A DNA stretch of 64,000 nt, taken from positions 2,172,001 to 2,236,000 of the forward strand of contig WPIO01000028.1 of assembly GCA_009760855.2 (NCBI GenBank), read 5' to 3'. The notes below the pieces were generated by a model. The model saw only the letters and a program-made list of their open reading frames with translations, was not told the origin of the DNA and made no database searches. Positions 23,897 to 34,675 of the stretch are shown here, one piece after another. This DNA comes from Cristatella mucedo. Taxonomy: Eukaryota; Bryozoa; Phylactolaemata; Cristatellidae. The translations under genes were made by a program, and so were the position numbers. Positions within the stretch are counted from its first letter, which is position 1, and each line of letters begins with the position of its first letter.

Positions 23897-24052
23897 TTAA
23901 TGCATATCCGACGATAATGCTGCATTCTTTTTGGCTTTGAAATCCTTTGATCTTTTCAAGTCAGAATAGATGGCAAATGTCACAAAAAGAGGAAATCCAA
24001 CTGACAGGAGATTTCTCCTCACAGCTGTCATTAAAGCTCCAGCTGCAGCCAT
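23897..24052 (-). CDS. Candidate 51-aa single-pass membrane microprotein
   Basis: The minus-strand ATG at 24052 has A at -3 and G at +4 (strong Kozak). The 51-codon frame has a short Ala-rich N-terminus, an R-R-N pair at residues 12-14, a hydrophobic segment at about 15-30 (L-L-S-V-G-F-P-L-F-V-T-F-A-I-Y) and a basic C-terminal tail (K-R-S-K-D-F-K-A-K-K). This layout is typical of small single-pass mitochondrial or ER membrane subunits, but I do not recognise a family. A plausible splice acceptor ('ccatctgttgtag', AG at 24059-24058) lies five bases upstream of the ATG. An upstream exon would start near 24750, where a CCAAT box sits in a GC-richer stretch. It could also be a chance ORF. Confidence 0.4.
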   Translation of the reverse strand: MAAAGALMTAVRRNLLSVGFPLFVTFAIYSDLKRSKDFKAKKNAALSSDMH

Positions 24053-24751
24053 GATGTCTACAACAGATGGCCAACTTGGAGTCATGAAAAATCAACGGCT
24101 AAATGCATAGACAGATCATGCACTGCATTTTAAACATAACAGCAGCAAGAAAGCTCGATAATGTTGCTAACTTATTACCAATACTGCACATCAAACATTA
24201 CAAGAGCAGCATGGCAGCACAAGCATCAACCCACATAGGCTTGTTACGGGAAGCTTGCTATGGAGTGGTATGAACAGCCGGAGCATACAAGTACTGTGAG
24301 CTCAAGCAATGCATCAGGCAGGGAGGGTGGCTATACGTGGATAACACTTCGGTTTTTGGCTTTGAAGAAAGGCCTAGTGGATGACAACTGATCAGTGCCT
24401 ATAGAAGTTACAACAGCACTTCATCATAATGCATGCAGTAATAGGCAAACACTCAAGAATATTGGCAGCTCAAGCGGTTACAGTTGGCAGTATTTTCAGA
24501 TCTCCAGCACCCTGACCAGACAGCAAATGGCACAAGCCCTAACTCGAAGCTAAAAGCAAGAGCTAACAATCGACCTTTCGAACACTACTTTGATACTTAG
24601 GTCGCCTTCACCCGATGCTCTACAGTTGCACTACTGAGCCCTAACAAATGGTCAAGCAAGCATCACACCATTCCAAATTTTCACAGGTTCAGCTTTACGG
24701 CAAGGCTGAACTAACTAGTAAAAACGACACTGCAAGATGCCGGGCGTCGTT

Positions 24752-24756
24752 ATTGG
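24752..24756 (-). promoter_or_regulatory. CCAAT box, candidate promoter for the microprotein
   Basis: On the minus strand this reads 'gcgcgaccaataacgacg', within a short CpG-containing stretch about 700 bp upstream of the microprotein ATG. This is a weak prediction based on context only. 24090-24750 and 24760-25440 hold no other gene that I can support. Confidence 0.25.
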
Positions 24757-25445
24757 TCGCGCAAATGGCAGCGACGTGTAGTTAACTATGAACAAATAAA
24801 AGGAACAATCATCTGATTACAAGTCACACACATGACAGCAATGTATAGAAAAATTGTGAATGCAAAGAACACTAGTTTCTCGTACACGTCAATAGGCCGG
24901 TTGACCACCAGGGCACTGTCACAGCAAAGCAGCTGGAAGTTAACAATTTTCATTAACAGGTGGTGCACTGTAAAAGAAAGCTGCAAAATGCAAAGATTCA
25001 AACTAACCAACGCTTTTGCAACCACATGACCGACAACAGATAAGCTCACCCTTGAGCTGTTTTGAATTAGATTGCACTTCAAATCCAGCATATTCAGTCA
25101 TATCACTTTGCTAAAAGAGCTGCTGGGGATTACACTTGACCTGGAGAAAGAAAACCAATTCCAACTCAAAGCTGTCCAGCACATCACAGCTAGGCTCCTT
25201 CATACCTAGCAGAGCTGCTATAGCTATTTCAACTTTCAACTCTCAGGTCCTCTCACAATAACAAAGAAGCGGTCCCTTTTCTTTACTTGAAGACCGGTAG
25301 GAGATAAAGCTTTCACTCTGCAGGTCCCAGGTACTGAATTCATTTCCACAATCTTGCACACATTCTTGCACAAAGATGACGCTGCATTTCCATATGTCTG
25401 CTTCAGCCGAAAAGGGTAAAGTAGCATGAATTTGTCCTCTAGTTG

Positions 25446-26003
25446 CACTTATAATAATAATAATACTAACAATGCACTGGATAAAGTGCCCTCAGAGAAC
25501 TCAATCTCTCTGTAGGCGCTTTACATTTGCTGCAAAAGGAAACGCGATTGAATGGTGAGTAATATCATGCTGGATAAACAACATGAATAACATGGTTAAG
25601 GGGACCATGCACTGAGTCAGCATGCAAATGTGGTTAGTGGCAGCATGCACAGTGTCAGCAAGCATAAGCACATGAAGGACGAATCACAGAGACCTACTAA
25701 ATGCTATCCTAAATTGGTGTTTTAAAGTTCTTTTTAAATGTGGTCAAGTAAGGGGATGCTGTGACGAAAGTCTGGAGTGAGTTCCAGGCTTTGGGAGCAT
25801 ACGAACTAAATGCACGGTCTCTAAAGGATTTGAGGTTTGTACGAGGTATTGGTAAACTGGTGGATTCCGAAAAGCAGGTGGTACTGTGCTTGGCCTGGTG
25901 AGAGAGTGGATCTGAGAGATAGGCTGGAGCCAAAGAATAAAGTGACCTAAAAGTGAGCAGCAAAACCTTGAAGTCGATCTGTTGCTTGACTGGTAGCCAG
26001 TAG
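25446..26003 (-). mobile_element. LINE D, 3' fragment of the main LINE family
   Basis: The minus strand encodes L-T-F-R-S-L-Y-S-L-A-P-A-Y-L-S-D and F-S-S-Y-A-P-K-A-W-N-S-L, then the family 3' UTR with 'gcaaatgtaaagcgcctacagag' and a (TTA)n tail at 25446-25465. 5'-truncated. Confidence 0.88.
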
Positions 26004-26165
26004 CCACTTGGGTCTTAACCTAGCAGTAAGGTGCTCACACTTATGAAAAGGTCACGAGTTCGAGTCCTGAAGCTGGCAATTCTTATTGCCAATCGGGAGT
26101 GATAGCCGTTACAGCTGCTCAGCCGATGCATAAATGAGGCTGTTGGATCAGCTGCCCTTTACCCT
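26004..26165 (+). mobile_element. SINE3 (relative of SINE1)
   Basis: B box 'gagttcgagtcc', then 'gggagtgatagccgttacagctgctcag' and the end 'aaatgaggctgttggatcagctg'. The same variant occurs at 38000, 50588, 53455, 55010 and 60090. It abuts the 5' end of LINE D. Confidence 0.75.
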
Positions 26166-26387
26166 GTTTTTTAGTTTCGGAGATCCCTAGTTCATCTCCA
26201 CTAAACGCAGCCACATATTCTTCTTTCATTAATATTTCGTGATGTTGCAGCTCTTATTATAGTCGTCTGATGGTTAAGCCATTATCAGACTCCTTTTAGA
26301 CCATCGTGTGCTGCTACTGCTTACACTACTCTCGCAGGTGTTCTCCCAACTCAGCAATCTTTTTAACTTTTGTACTGTGGGTTGTGA

Positions 26388-26545
26388 GATATATATAAAA
26401 TAAAATTAATTTGTATAGCACCCTAAGCGAACTTAATCTCTATTCAGGCGCTTCAAATTTGCCACGGAGCTCGAGCCCACGACATCGGTCATAACTGCAC
26501 TTACGTTGACCTTGGTCTGGTGAGCACTTTAACCACTGACCCAAA
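26388..26545 (-). mobile_element. SINE2, minus strand
   Basis: Minus-strand reading: 'ccagtggttaaagtgctc' relic, 'gaccaaggt', B box 'gggctcgagct' and the tail 'gcgcctgaatagagattaag' ending 'gctatacaaattaatttta'. Confidence 0.75.
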
Positions 26546-26549
26546 ACAA

Positions 26550-27810
26550 CGAGATGATGGCTGTTGTTAACTAATGAATGTGAACCATAAGTTGCTTAGG
26601 GTATGGGAAACACGTGGCGTAACACTCATTCCGTCTTCGCGGTTTCACGTGGAATTGCAGGCAGATATATATTGTACACATGTATTTGACAAACAGGAGC
26701 CAGGTGGCTTGTTACTCTTGTTTACGATTGCATAATTTTGAGCTGAATGTAACGCCCACTTCGATATTGAGCGGCTAGGCATTTCGAGATTGTACTCTCT
26801 TTCCAAGGTGCAGCATGCCCACAGCATTGCAATCGCCCACAAAGGAAATTCAGCCCGGCTGGTGCTGCAAGGCAGCTAGCCCCCATCAAGCCAGAGGCAT
26901 AGCAAGTGGTGGGCAGGGGGAAAGGTGTTCCCGGGCACCAAAGCCAAGGGGGCAGCAAAAGCAAAACAGATTGTGCTATTTTTATAAATTGTTTCATGTG
27001 AGAGTACCAATCTTGATTTCAAGCAAGACCTTCTTTTAATGGACTTGACTATTGCAGGCTGAGCTAGTTAAGCATGCTTACAGACTTATACCGAGCTTTA
27101 GCTTGATGCTCTGGCAGCACAAACGCGACATGGATATGGAAATACCGAAGGGGGCTTCAACCACCGTGAAATTGGCTGGTACTCGATTGAGCAAAACAAG
27201 CACACGTTATCCAGTCTTCAGTCAACGTTCCAACTGCCCTCCGATCACAGCTTGCCCATCTTGCCTGCCACAGGCCAGCTGTGTTGCCTCAAGGGCAAGC
27301 CAGGCCTGCGACACTGGGTCAAGGGCAAGCTAGCATGCCTAGGCTTACTTAACTGGTTGTGCTAGGACAATGCAGCAGTCATGTTTGGCCACTCAGGCGT
27401 CCAAAAGAGAATACTGTCCAGAAATAAGAATGCAATTTGTGTGTAAACTGTGATAACCACGGCTTGAACCTAGGAGGAGTTTATGCTGTGTCAGATTCCA
27501 TTGTCATTACCTTGTTTGTGACAATAGTGAGTTCCTTTTAAAGATCAGCTCTGAGGTGGGAAGAACTGAAGAAAGTCTTAGAGATCTGTCAAATCTGTCA
27601 AACTAGACTCCACAACAGAGTGGAATGCAAGAGTGGAGGCTGGGAACCTATCAATGACGGACTGAACAGCATTGTAGGTCTTTTGGAGCAACTGCCTGAG
27701 GACACAAGTTAATCACTTGAAACAAGAAGTAAAGCTGGCAGCCTCCTACATTGTATTTTGAACTTCTAACTTTCTGGCTCTGTTGCTATTTTGGTACAGC
27801 ATCTTAAGGA
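26550..27810. other. No gene recognised
   Basis: 26815-27340 has a 'gggggaaaggtgttcccgg' stretch and 'gggcaagc' repeats (27245-27335). No open frame has recognisable domain content. Confidence 0.5.
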
Positions 27811-27812
27811 AA

Positions 27813-27970
27813 AAATACTAGCTGATTTAGCAGCCTCTTTTGTATAGCGACAGAAGAGCCTCTATGGTTATCACCACTGCTTACAGCAGCAATAAAGGAT
27901 CCCTCAGCGCATGATTCAACACCACGAGCTAGGTCCCCAGGTCGTGGAAAGCAACCACCTTACCTGATTG
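27813..27970 (-). mobile_element. SINE1, minus strand
   Basis: Minus-strand reading: 'caggtaaggtggttgctttcc', an eroded B box and the body 'ggtgataaccatagaggctcttctgtcgctatac', ending 'ctgctaaatcagc'. Confidence 0.8.
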
Positions 27971-28034
27971 ATCGAGTGCAGAAAAGATTGCAAGATCCAA
28001 AGATGAACTTCAAAGACACCTTTTGTCATATATG

Positions 28035-28256
<222 letters not shown>

Positions 28257-28660
28257 TCTTGATATTGGCTAGTCAAGACTTCAGAAGACCTGTGCCAACA
28301 ATCACTAATAGATGCCAGCAGAAGATGTGAATTGTGGGGAGTTGCAGTTGAACTGAGAATCTGCCGAAGGACACAGATGCCTGGAGCACTCTCTAAAGAT
28401 GTTGGTCTCAGGGCAGAGAAGATTTCAAGAATCATGAAGGACAGCATAGACTAAGAATCATTTAATTACATATTTCGTTGTACAGCTTTGTTCCATCAAT
28501 GTCTGAACAATAGAAGCCTCCAAGATCTAGACATTGCTGGATTAGTTTGGTCTGGTCAAGTAGCTTCAATGATTTCTCAACTTCCAACAAGAAACCAACG
28601 TTGGTATCAAGATCTTTAGCCAGGAAAACCTAGCCGTAGCTTCTTGTCGGAGATACGGCA

Positions 28661-28905
28661 CTAAAGACGCCACTGGAACTCGTCTTTCATTGTCAGTAGT
28701 GGAGATGTGTTGCCTAATTTAAGAGTTGCCTTGTAAGCTCTTCTCGCCATAACTGCATCAATTGCCAGCTGTAAACGTTCCTTTAGCAAGCTGAAGATAA
28801 TCCTATCATATGTGAGAGCATCAATGGGATAAGATCGACTAGGGATAAGGATCGACTCTCCGATTTGGCCTTGTTCAGCAAAGAGTAAAACACTGAAAAA
28901 TATTG
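28661..28905 (-). other. Unassigned open frame, ~80 codons, possibly an exon or transposon relic
   Basis: The minus-strand frame from 28905 to the TAG at 28663-28661 has no early ATG, so it would be an internal exon or a relic. The composition looks protein-like (I-P-S-R-S-Y-P-I-D-A-L-T-Y-D-R, then L-L-K-E-R-L-Q-L-A-I-D-A-V-M-A-R-R-A-Y), with no low complexity. A possible acceptor 'atatttttcag' lies at the upstream edge. I do not recognise a family. Confidence 0.3.
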
Positions 28906-28999
28906 ACTTTCAAACTGTAATAGACCAGTTTGCCACGATCAAGGTCAGTAAAATTCACATAAGTTAAGGCTGGGATAGCTACCTTGCACCTTTACTACG

Positions 29000-29930
29000 G
29001 TTAATAAAACTGTCTCGGCTCGATATGCCTGCTAGTGTGTGCTTTCTGCATCACTTCTATGGCGGAGCTGTGTTGCAGCATTTGTTTACAAGGGGAGAGG
29101 GCGCCATCTGTAGCTTTGTCTCCGGGCCGCCGAAAGGTCTCACTGGGCCTCTGCATACCGCTGACGTCCGATAGACGTAGCTACCTGCGCAGACTGTGCA
29201 GTGCTTACATTTAAAAACGGCAGCTATAATTTTGACACGCTGACGAGGACAGCATCGACGGTGTAAGACAGCTCGCGCCGAGAGGCGCGATCAGCAGCCA
29301 AGCAAGCAGCCACTCTCGCCAGCACGACCGCTGCGAATTTAATAAACGGGTATATAAATATCGAGGAGCGAGCAGAATAGCTCTCGCATTTCTACGCATG
29401 AGGGCGGAAAAGCAAAGCGGTTAGCAAGCCATGTCGGCTGCCAGTGAATAGAAAATACAGAACGCACACAACGGCGGCTGTGCTCACCAAAACGGGATGA
29501 CCCGACCTAGCCAACCGCTGACACTCTGCAACATCGCTTTTTATCAAAGGCGTCGAGCGGCGCAGACGCAAAGGTTTTTTGCGCGCAAGAAGAGACCCAC
29601 CTGAACGCTGCTGCCCTCTCCGCGGTTACCTAACCGCCGCTGCGCTACGCCGACGAGACCATACCGGAAGTTAAAACGGCGCTGTGTATGACCTCGAAAT
29701 GGAGGTCAGCCTGACAGATAAAGCTGGTGGTGCAGCTGTACCGGTCGGTATCCCGTGAGAAGGAGCGAGAGCCCTGCCGCAGATGTCTCTTACGTGTGAC
29801 GCAGTGGTGACCGTAGTGTCGATCTGCATGCCGGGTGTTAAACCCTTAACAATTGGGATATCTGAACCTTTACAGTAGTTGCCACGGTGGTGCAATGATT
29901 TGTGCACATCATGAATGTCTAGCATATTTG
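29000..29930. other. CpG-richer stretch, no gene assigned
   Basis: 29050-29670 has more CpG than its surroundings ('gggccgccgaaagg', 'gcgaggcggc', 'gcgcgcaagaag'). It could be a promoter or a CpG island, but I found no adjoining exon on either strand. Confidence 0.3.
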
Positions 29931-29939
29931 GGCTTCAAG

Positions 29940-30090
29940 TGACGTAATGTAACGTAATGTATCTCCGTCTGTTACTACACAAAGCCATAAAGACTATGTG
30001 GGTGTTACGCAGGAGAGCTTCGTATAGCGCACTGACAGCCTACGCGGCTTTCGGTGCGCATTCGGTAGCCGACAGACGTTGGGTGATGAT
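29940..30090 (-). mobile_element. Second-family LINE, 3' end
   Basis: Minus-strand copy ending 'tacattacgttacattacgtcac'. It matches 19484-19574 over its first 90 bp and 5025-5150 over its full length. Confidence 0.75.
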
Positions 30091-30429
30091 TACAGCAGGA
30101 TGTGGGCAAGATGGACTGTACTACTACTCTTCTCAGAAAGGCGGGCCTATTGCGAGACCCAGCGATTACGTGGTATGAGTTCGACAGCTGAACGCGTTAA
30201 CGAACTATGACCTAGGCAGTAGAGATATAACTGAGAGCCGCTTATGAGCAGCGATACTTGTGATTATGCATGAACGAGATTATTGAATGACACGACCTGG
30301 CCATTATGTAGTGCATGGTTTTGACCGAAGTCGCTCTCTTGGGAATAATTGTCTGCCGGTCTGTGAGTCCTAGCGCTGAGCGTGAGCTGATGCAAGCACG
30401 AGTCTGCTGAAAGTCACCTGTCGTATCAT

Positions 30430-30700
30430 TACGCATGAGAGTTTTCTCTAGCACACGTAAAGCCTCGGTGGTTTTTGGTAAGCACGCGGTAGCCTAAAAA
30501 TTTCGTCACACGACATAAAGTGAGAAGCATAGCTGGGTCAAGGAGGGTAGTCGATGAAGTGAGTAGCATGGCAGTAGCAGCTCAGGACAGCTGGACAGGA
30601 TGTGCCACATTAGGCAGCAGGAGAATAGATGTCACTGCGTAAGAATATAATAATGAGTTCCGAAGTCTAGGACCTGCTACGGAGTTTGGCAGTAACCGCT
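30430..30700 (-). mobile_element. Second-family LINE, diverged internal/3' fragment
   Basis: Shares 'gtagcct', 'gtgagaagcatag', 'gagtcaggagggcaa'-type and 'gaggacctgc'-type blocks with 5100-5340 in the same order. The LWNSLP-type coding end is mutated. Confidence 0.6.
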
Positions 30701-30885
30701 ACTTTAAAGTCTTCCATACTGTGCTTTGCCTTTAGTGATATGAGGGCCTATCAGACACTAGGAGAGTTACTTACGCAGAACATTTATTGGTAGGTGGGTG
30801 CACTGTGCCTGCTCTAGCTGCGCTATCTTGGAAATCACGGTGCGATAGATTCCCCACTTCGATTTCGCTTCGCTTTTCGCCGAGC

Positions 30886-31027
30886 TGGGTTGGTCCAGTG
30901 GTTAAGGTGCTCGCCCGACCAAGGTCTGGCTGAGGTCGTGGGCTCGTGCCCTGAGGCATACGTGAAGCGCCTGAATAGAGATTTAGTTCTCTTGGGGCGC
31001 TATACAAATGAATTATATTATTATTAT
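30886..31027 (+). mobile_element. SINE2, best-preserved copy
   Basis: A box 'tggtccagtggttaaggtg', 'gaccaaggtctggctgaggtcgtg', B-box-like 'ggctcgtgccc', then 'gtgaagcgcctgaatagag' and 'ttagttctcttggggcgctatac', ending in (ATT)n. The last 55 bp resemble the LINE tail. Confidence 0.85.
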
Positions 31028-31083
31028 ATTAGTAACAGCCAGTGAGTCTATTGGTTGGCGTTTGAGCATTTAATGTCTTATAT

Positions 31084-31215
31084 ATAATCATTTGTATAGC
31101 GCCCTACGAGAACTTAATCGCTATTCAGGGACTTCACATGCGTTACGGGACTCGAGCCCACGACATCAAATCAACAAATACAATAACCTTGACCTTGGAG
31201 ATGCCAGCACCTTAC
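31084..31215 (-). mobile_element. SINE2, minus strand, facing the copy at 30886
   Basis: The minus strand gives 'ccaaggtcaaggttattg', B box 'gggctcgagtccc' and the tail 'tccctgaatagcgattaag' to 'gcgctatacaaatgattat'. With 30886-31027 it forms an inverted pair 57 bp apart. Confidence 0.75.
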
Positions 31216-31557
31216 ACTAGGCGACAGGCACTGTGTCTGGCGGTTAAATAGTGAAGTAGAGCTGGCGGCTGCACCGCTTACTGGTCGCTTTGTTCAGATC
31301 AGTAACAATCAAACCATGCCCAGACGTACCTTTAAAGTGTACACCTCCGGCCACCTGTATTGACTTGTAACAGTTGCATACAGCACTTAAAAGATTTGGA
31401 TTTCTTAACGTATTGCTTCCTCGTAAATATAAGTGGTTTGATTCGAAGGATGCAATGTCTTAAGTTCCTTTCCGTAAAAAGAAAGATCAGAATTGTGCTA
31501 AAATAGTGATGCTAATCCCTTAGTTGGAATGAGGCTTTAGGTTAGCCCTCAACACAT

Positions 31558-31625
31558 GTGGCACTTTACATTTGCTGCAAAGGAAGCATGATCAAATGGT
31601 TAATGGTAGCATGCTCATGCTCACA
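31558..31625 (-). mobile_element. Main LINE family, short 3' UTR fragment
   Basis: 'ggcactttacatttgctgca' followed by 'aaggaagcatgatcaaatgg', as in the other minus-strand LINE 3' ends. The tail itself is lost. The remainder of 31220-33050 has no supportable gene. Confidence 0.6.
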
Positions 31626-33063
31626 TGAAGGCGCCATAGTAATCTATACTCCTTTCGATGGACCTCCACGTTAAAAGCATGTTTTCTGTCTATATAGACG
31701 AGTTAGTATTACAGTCGAAGCTAGCAAAAAATCGACTAGTTCCTCCTCGGACTTGCTCCGTCTGTGTGCATTGTCCTAAGGTGAGCCTAAGCGTCTTAAA
31801 ATTGCGGTTATTTTGTCAGCCACCTGATGTTTCTTTTCCAGCATATGCCGAGTGGCCATGGCAACGTTTATTTTTCTCAGGGCACAATGCAGCAGACGCA
31901 TTTTGATTGGGTTCAGCTGTCGCGGGCACCGCCCTCAAGAAGTAGCCCACATATTTGTCGTTCTTGCGCTGCATAAATATTAACTCACACTTGAACTAGC
32001 GATAATTATAATTCGGTCAGTGTTTTTCGTGATTACATAACCAAAAGTGGTCAACTCACCGCCTAACTCCAAATACAGCCCTAGGCTGCTGCACTGATCC
32101 TCGTAAATGTTTCGTACCCATCCATGTTCTCTTTTCTTTTTGCTGCTTGTTCTATCGCTTCCTGCCGGCTGTGATTCGCAGCTATTTAGTCCATTATCGT
32201 CCTACTCCGTCAGTGCTTCACACTCGTATCTCACCAGCCTGAGTTGTAGTATACCGGCTACCAATTTGGCGCTAAAAGCTTCGTAGAATTTTGTTGGCCA
32301 CGGCCATCACTTTAAAGTAACACTCAATTGGTATCAATGGCTTTTTTAAGTCACAGTTGTACATAGTACATAGACGAAGCTCCCTCGATACTGCTGCCAT
32401 GTCGTTGAATCAGCTGCCACACGAGGGAATCTTACTTAGTTTGGCTGGTTGTGGCTCTAACGTAGCGAGCAGCTTAAGGGGGGATAGAGTGGCCCTCTGA
32501 CACGAGGCCGTCAACCGAGGGAGACCCATTGCTTGTTAGTACTACGGGTGACAATGCTTGGCCAAACCACCCCCACCCTCAAAAAAATAGGCACCAGGTA
32601 GTGAAGAGTGAACAACAATACGAGCAACTGTAGTCTTGATCCATAGGCTTGATCTTCCAAGGTTATTAAAAGCAGTTAAGGCTTGGGCTCGGTGTCTGAT
32701 ACACGTGCAAAAAAACAAATAGTGTCTAATGAAAGCTCTTAAGGTTAGTATGCTATTGCTAAAATGTAGGAGCCCAGAGTACTGCAGCTTTTGCTGTAAA
32801 TCTACTAGCCTCTCGATCATCGGTTGTCTTTGTTTGCATAAGCCAAAACTGTCGGTTTAGGCTCTGGAGTCTGCAACGATAAACGCTGGCTGGCTAAGGG
32901 CTGTCAAACCCGATTTTCATCAGTAATGATGAATGCTGACACCCTGAGCTTCTCAATAAAGATGACTCTACATTATCTGCAACTTCTTTCATCACTAAAT
33001 GCACCATAAACGCCAAGGTACGTGCTGGCAGCTACTTCAAGTACGTACTGGCAACTTCACCGC

Positions 33064-33225
<162 letters not shown>

Positions 33226-33375
33226 GAGCCTGTGCATGTCACCTCTAACCAGTTTATGCTTGTTGTTGCCATTGAGCATGCCATCACTAACCATTCGATC
33301 GTGCATCCTTTACAGCAAATGTAAAGTGCCTAGAAAGAGATTGAGTTCACTGCTGGTGCTATACAAATGTATTAC
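33226..33375 (+). mobile_element. Main LINE family, 3' UTR and tail
   Basis: Reads 'catgtcacctctaaccagtttatg', 'attcgatcgtgcatcctttacagcaaatgtaaagtgcctag' and 'aaagagattgagttcactg', ending near 33375. It lies directly behind the previous tail, so two LINE 3' ends are in tandem. Confidence 0.75.
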
Positions 33376-34675
33376 TATGTGTTTCATAAACAGTCACACT
33401 GTGTGCCCCTTCAATCCTACAGCTTGGCCAAAACCACTCCAATCAACATGAAATTTACCATATAAGTCGGGTTCATTTGCCCTATATATTCACGTGAACT
33501 GCTCATATGCCTCGTCATCAGGGTAAGTATTGCTAACACGTCCCCAATGTCGTTGAACTTGGTTAGGTGACACTTCCACAAGTTTTGATATGGTTTTAAG
33601 ATAATATTTTAGCCGCTCACGTTACCACACTGCCCTGCATCTGTTGAGGGGTTTGGTGACTGGCATTGAATCCATTGATCCGACAGCATAGCCATGCTTG
33701 GCTAAGGTCCAGCGAAAACGTAACCTTGATTCTTCAGGAGGTTCAGTTGAGAGCTACAGTTACATCAAAAGATATCCTATATTAGTTATCCTTTTAATTA
33801 ATGCCAATTTGCATGCCAGTAGTTCCATTAGTCTTTGAGAAATATCAATAAATGTTTGCGTTGTCAATGGATTAATCTACAGCCCATCGGGTGGGGGCAT
33901 ACCACCCCCCCCCCCCACCCATTCCCTCAGGCGTAGCAGACAAAAGCCTGGTTCACTGACGATCTTCAAAGGAGAAGCCCATGCATGGCTGCTCCAGCTT
34001 CCTGCTTGGTCCTTTTCATCCTTTCATAACAAACCAGAGCGGCTTCACTAGAACGCACAGTCGGCATAACTTCGAACGAACCACAAACGAGTGGCCTACT
34101 GAATGGCAAGACTTCTGCTTCATATGCACAATGTTCGAATGCTGCGAAGCGCACTCGAAGCACTTGCCCGTGTGCACGTATTTGCTCTAGCTAGCAGCAC
34201 ACAACGACCCTCGCGCCGGACTGCCAGCCACGGCGGCAGCCGTCGACGAAACTGCCGCACCTCAACCGAGGCCATCGAGCTACGGCAGAACGCCCTTGCG
34301 AGCAAAATTAGATCGGCGTGGCCGCAAGTTTCGTGAGTAAGAGCTTGCCGAGCCGTCAGGCGGCCTAGCACTGATTATTGGCAATTCTCTCCAGGGACGG
34401 CCACGTGCCGAGGGAAGCGCACGCAGACAGACACGTACGTGCATTAGAGACACGAGGAGCAGCACATCGAGCGACGCCGGCTCTTCGCACTTCGGCTCGG
34501 AATGCCGCTGCAGACGGCTGCTTCGACGAGAGGCATCGTCCGCTAGCCAAGTCCGTTCCACGTGCGCACGCTGCCTGCCTCTCACCCGACGAGCAGCAGT
34601 GGCGGCAGCAGCTCGACGAGCAGCATTCGGCGCGCGACGGCTCCAAGCCGTCGCGCACTGCTGCTCACCGGCTTG
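33376..34675. other. Region 3' of FBXO28; no separate gene
   Basis: It contains a poly-C run (33904-33918) and, from about 34100, GC-rich sequence continuous with the last FBXO28 exon. Part of it is probably that gene's 3' UTR. I found no poly(A) signal that I would commit to. Confidence 0.35.

Noticed and set aside
24786-25091. 101-codon minus-strand frame with hydrophobic segments
   Set aside because: No Kozak support, no splice continuation, and an odd composition. It lies just upstream of the possible promoter at 24752 and looks like chance.
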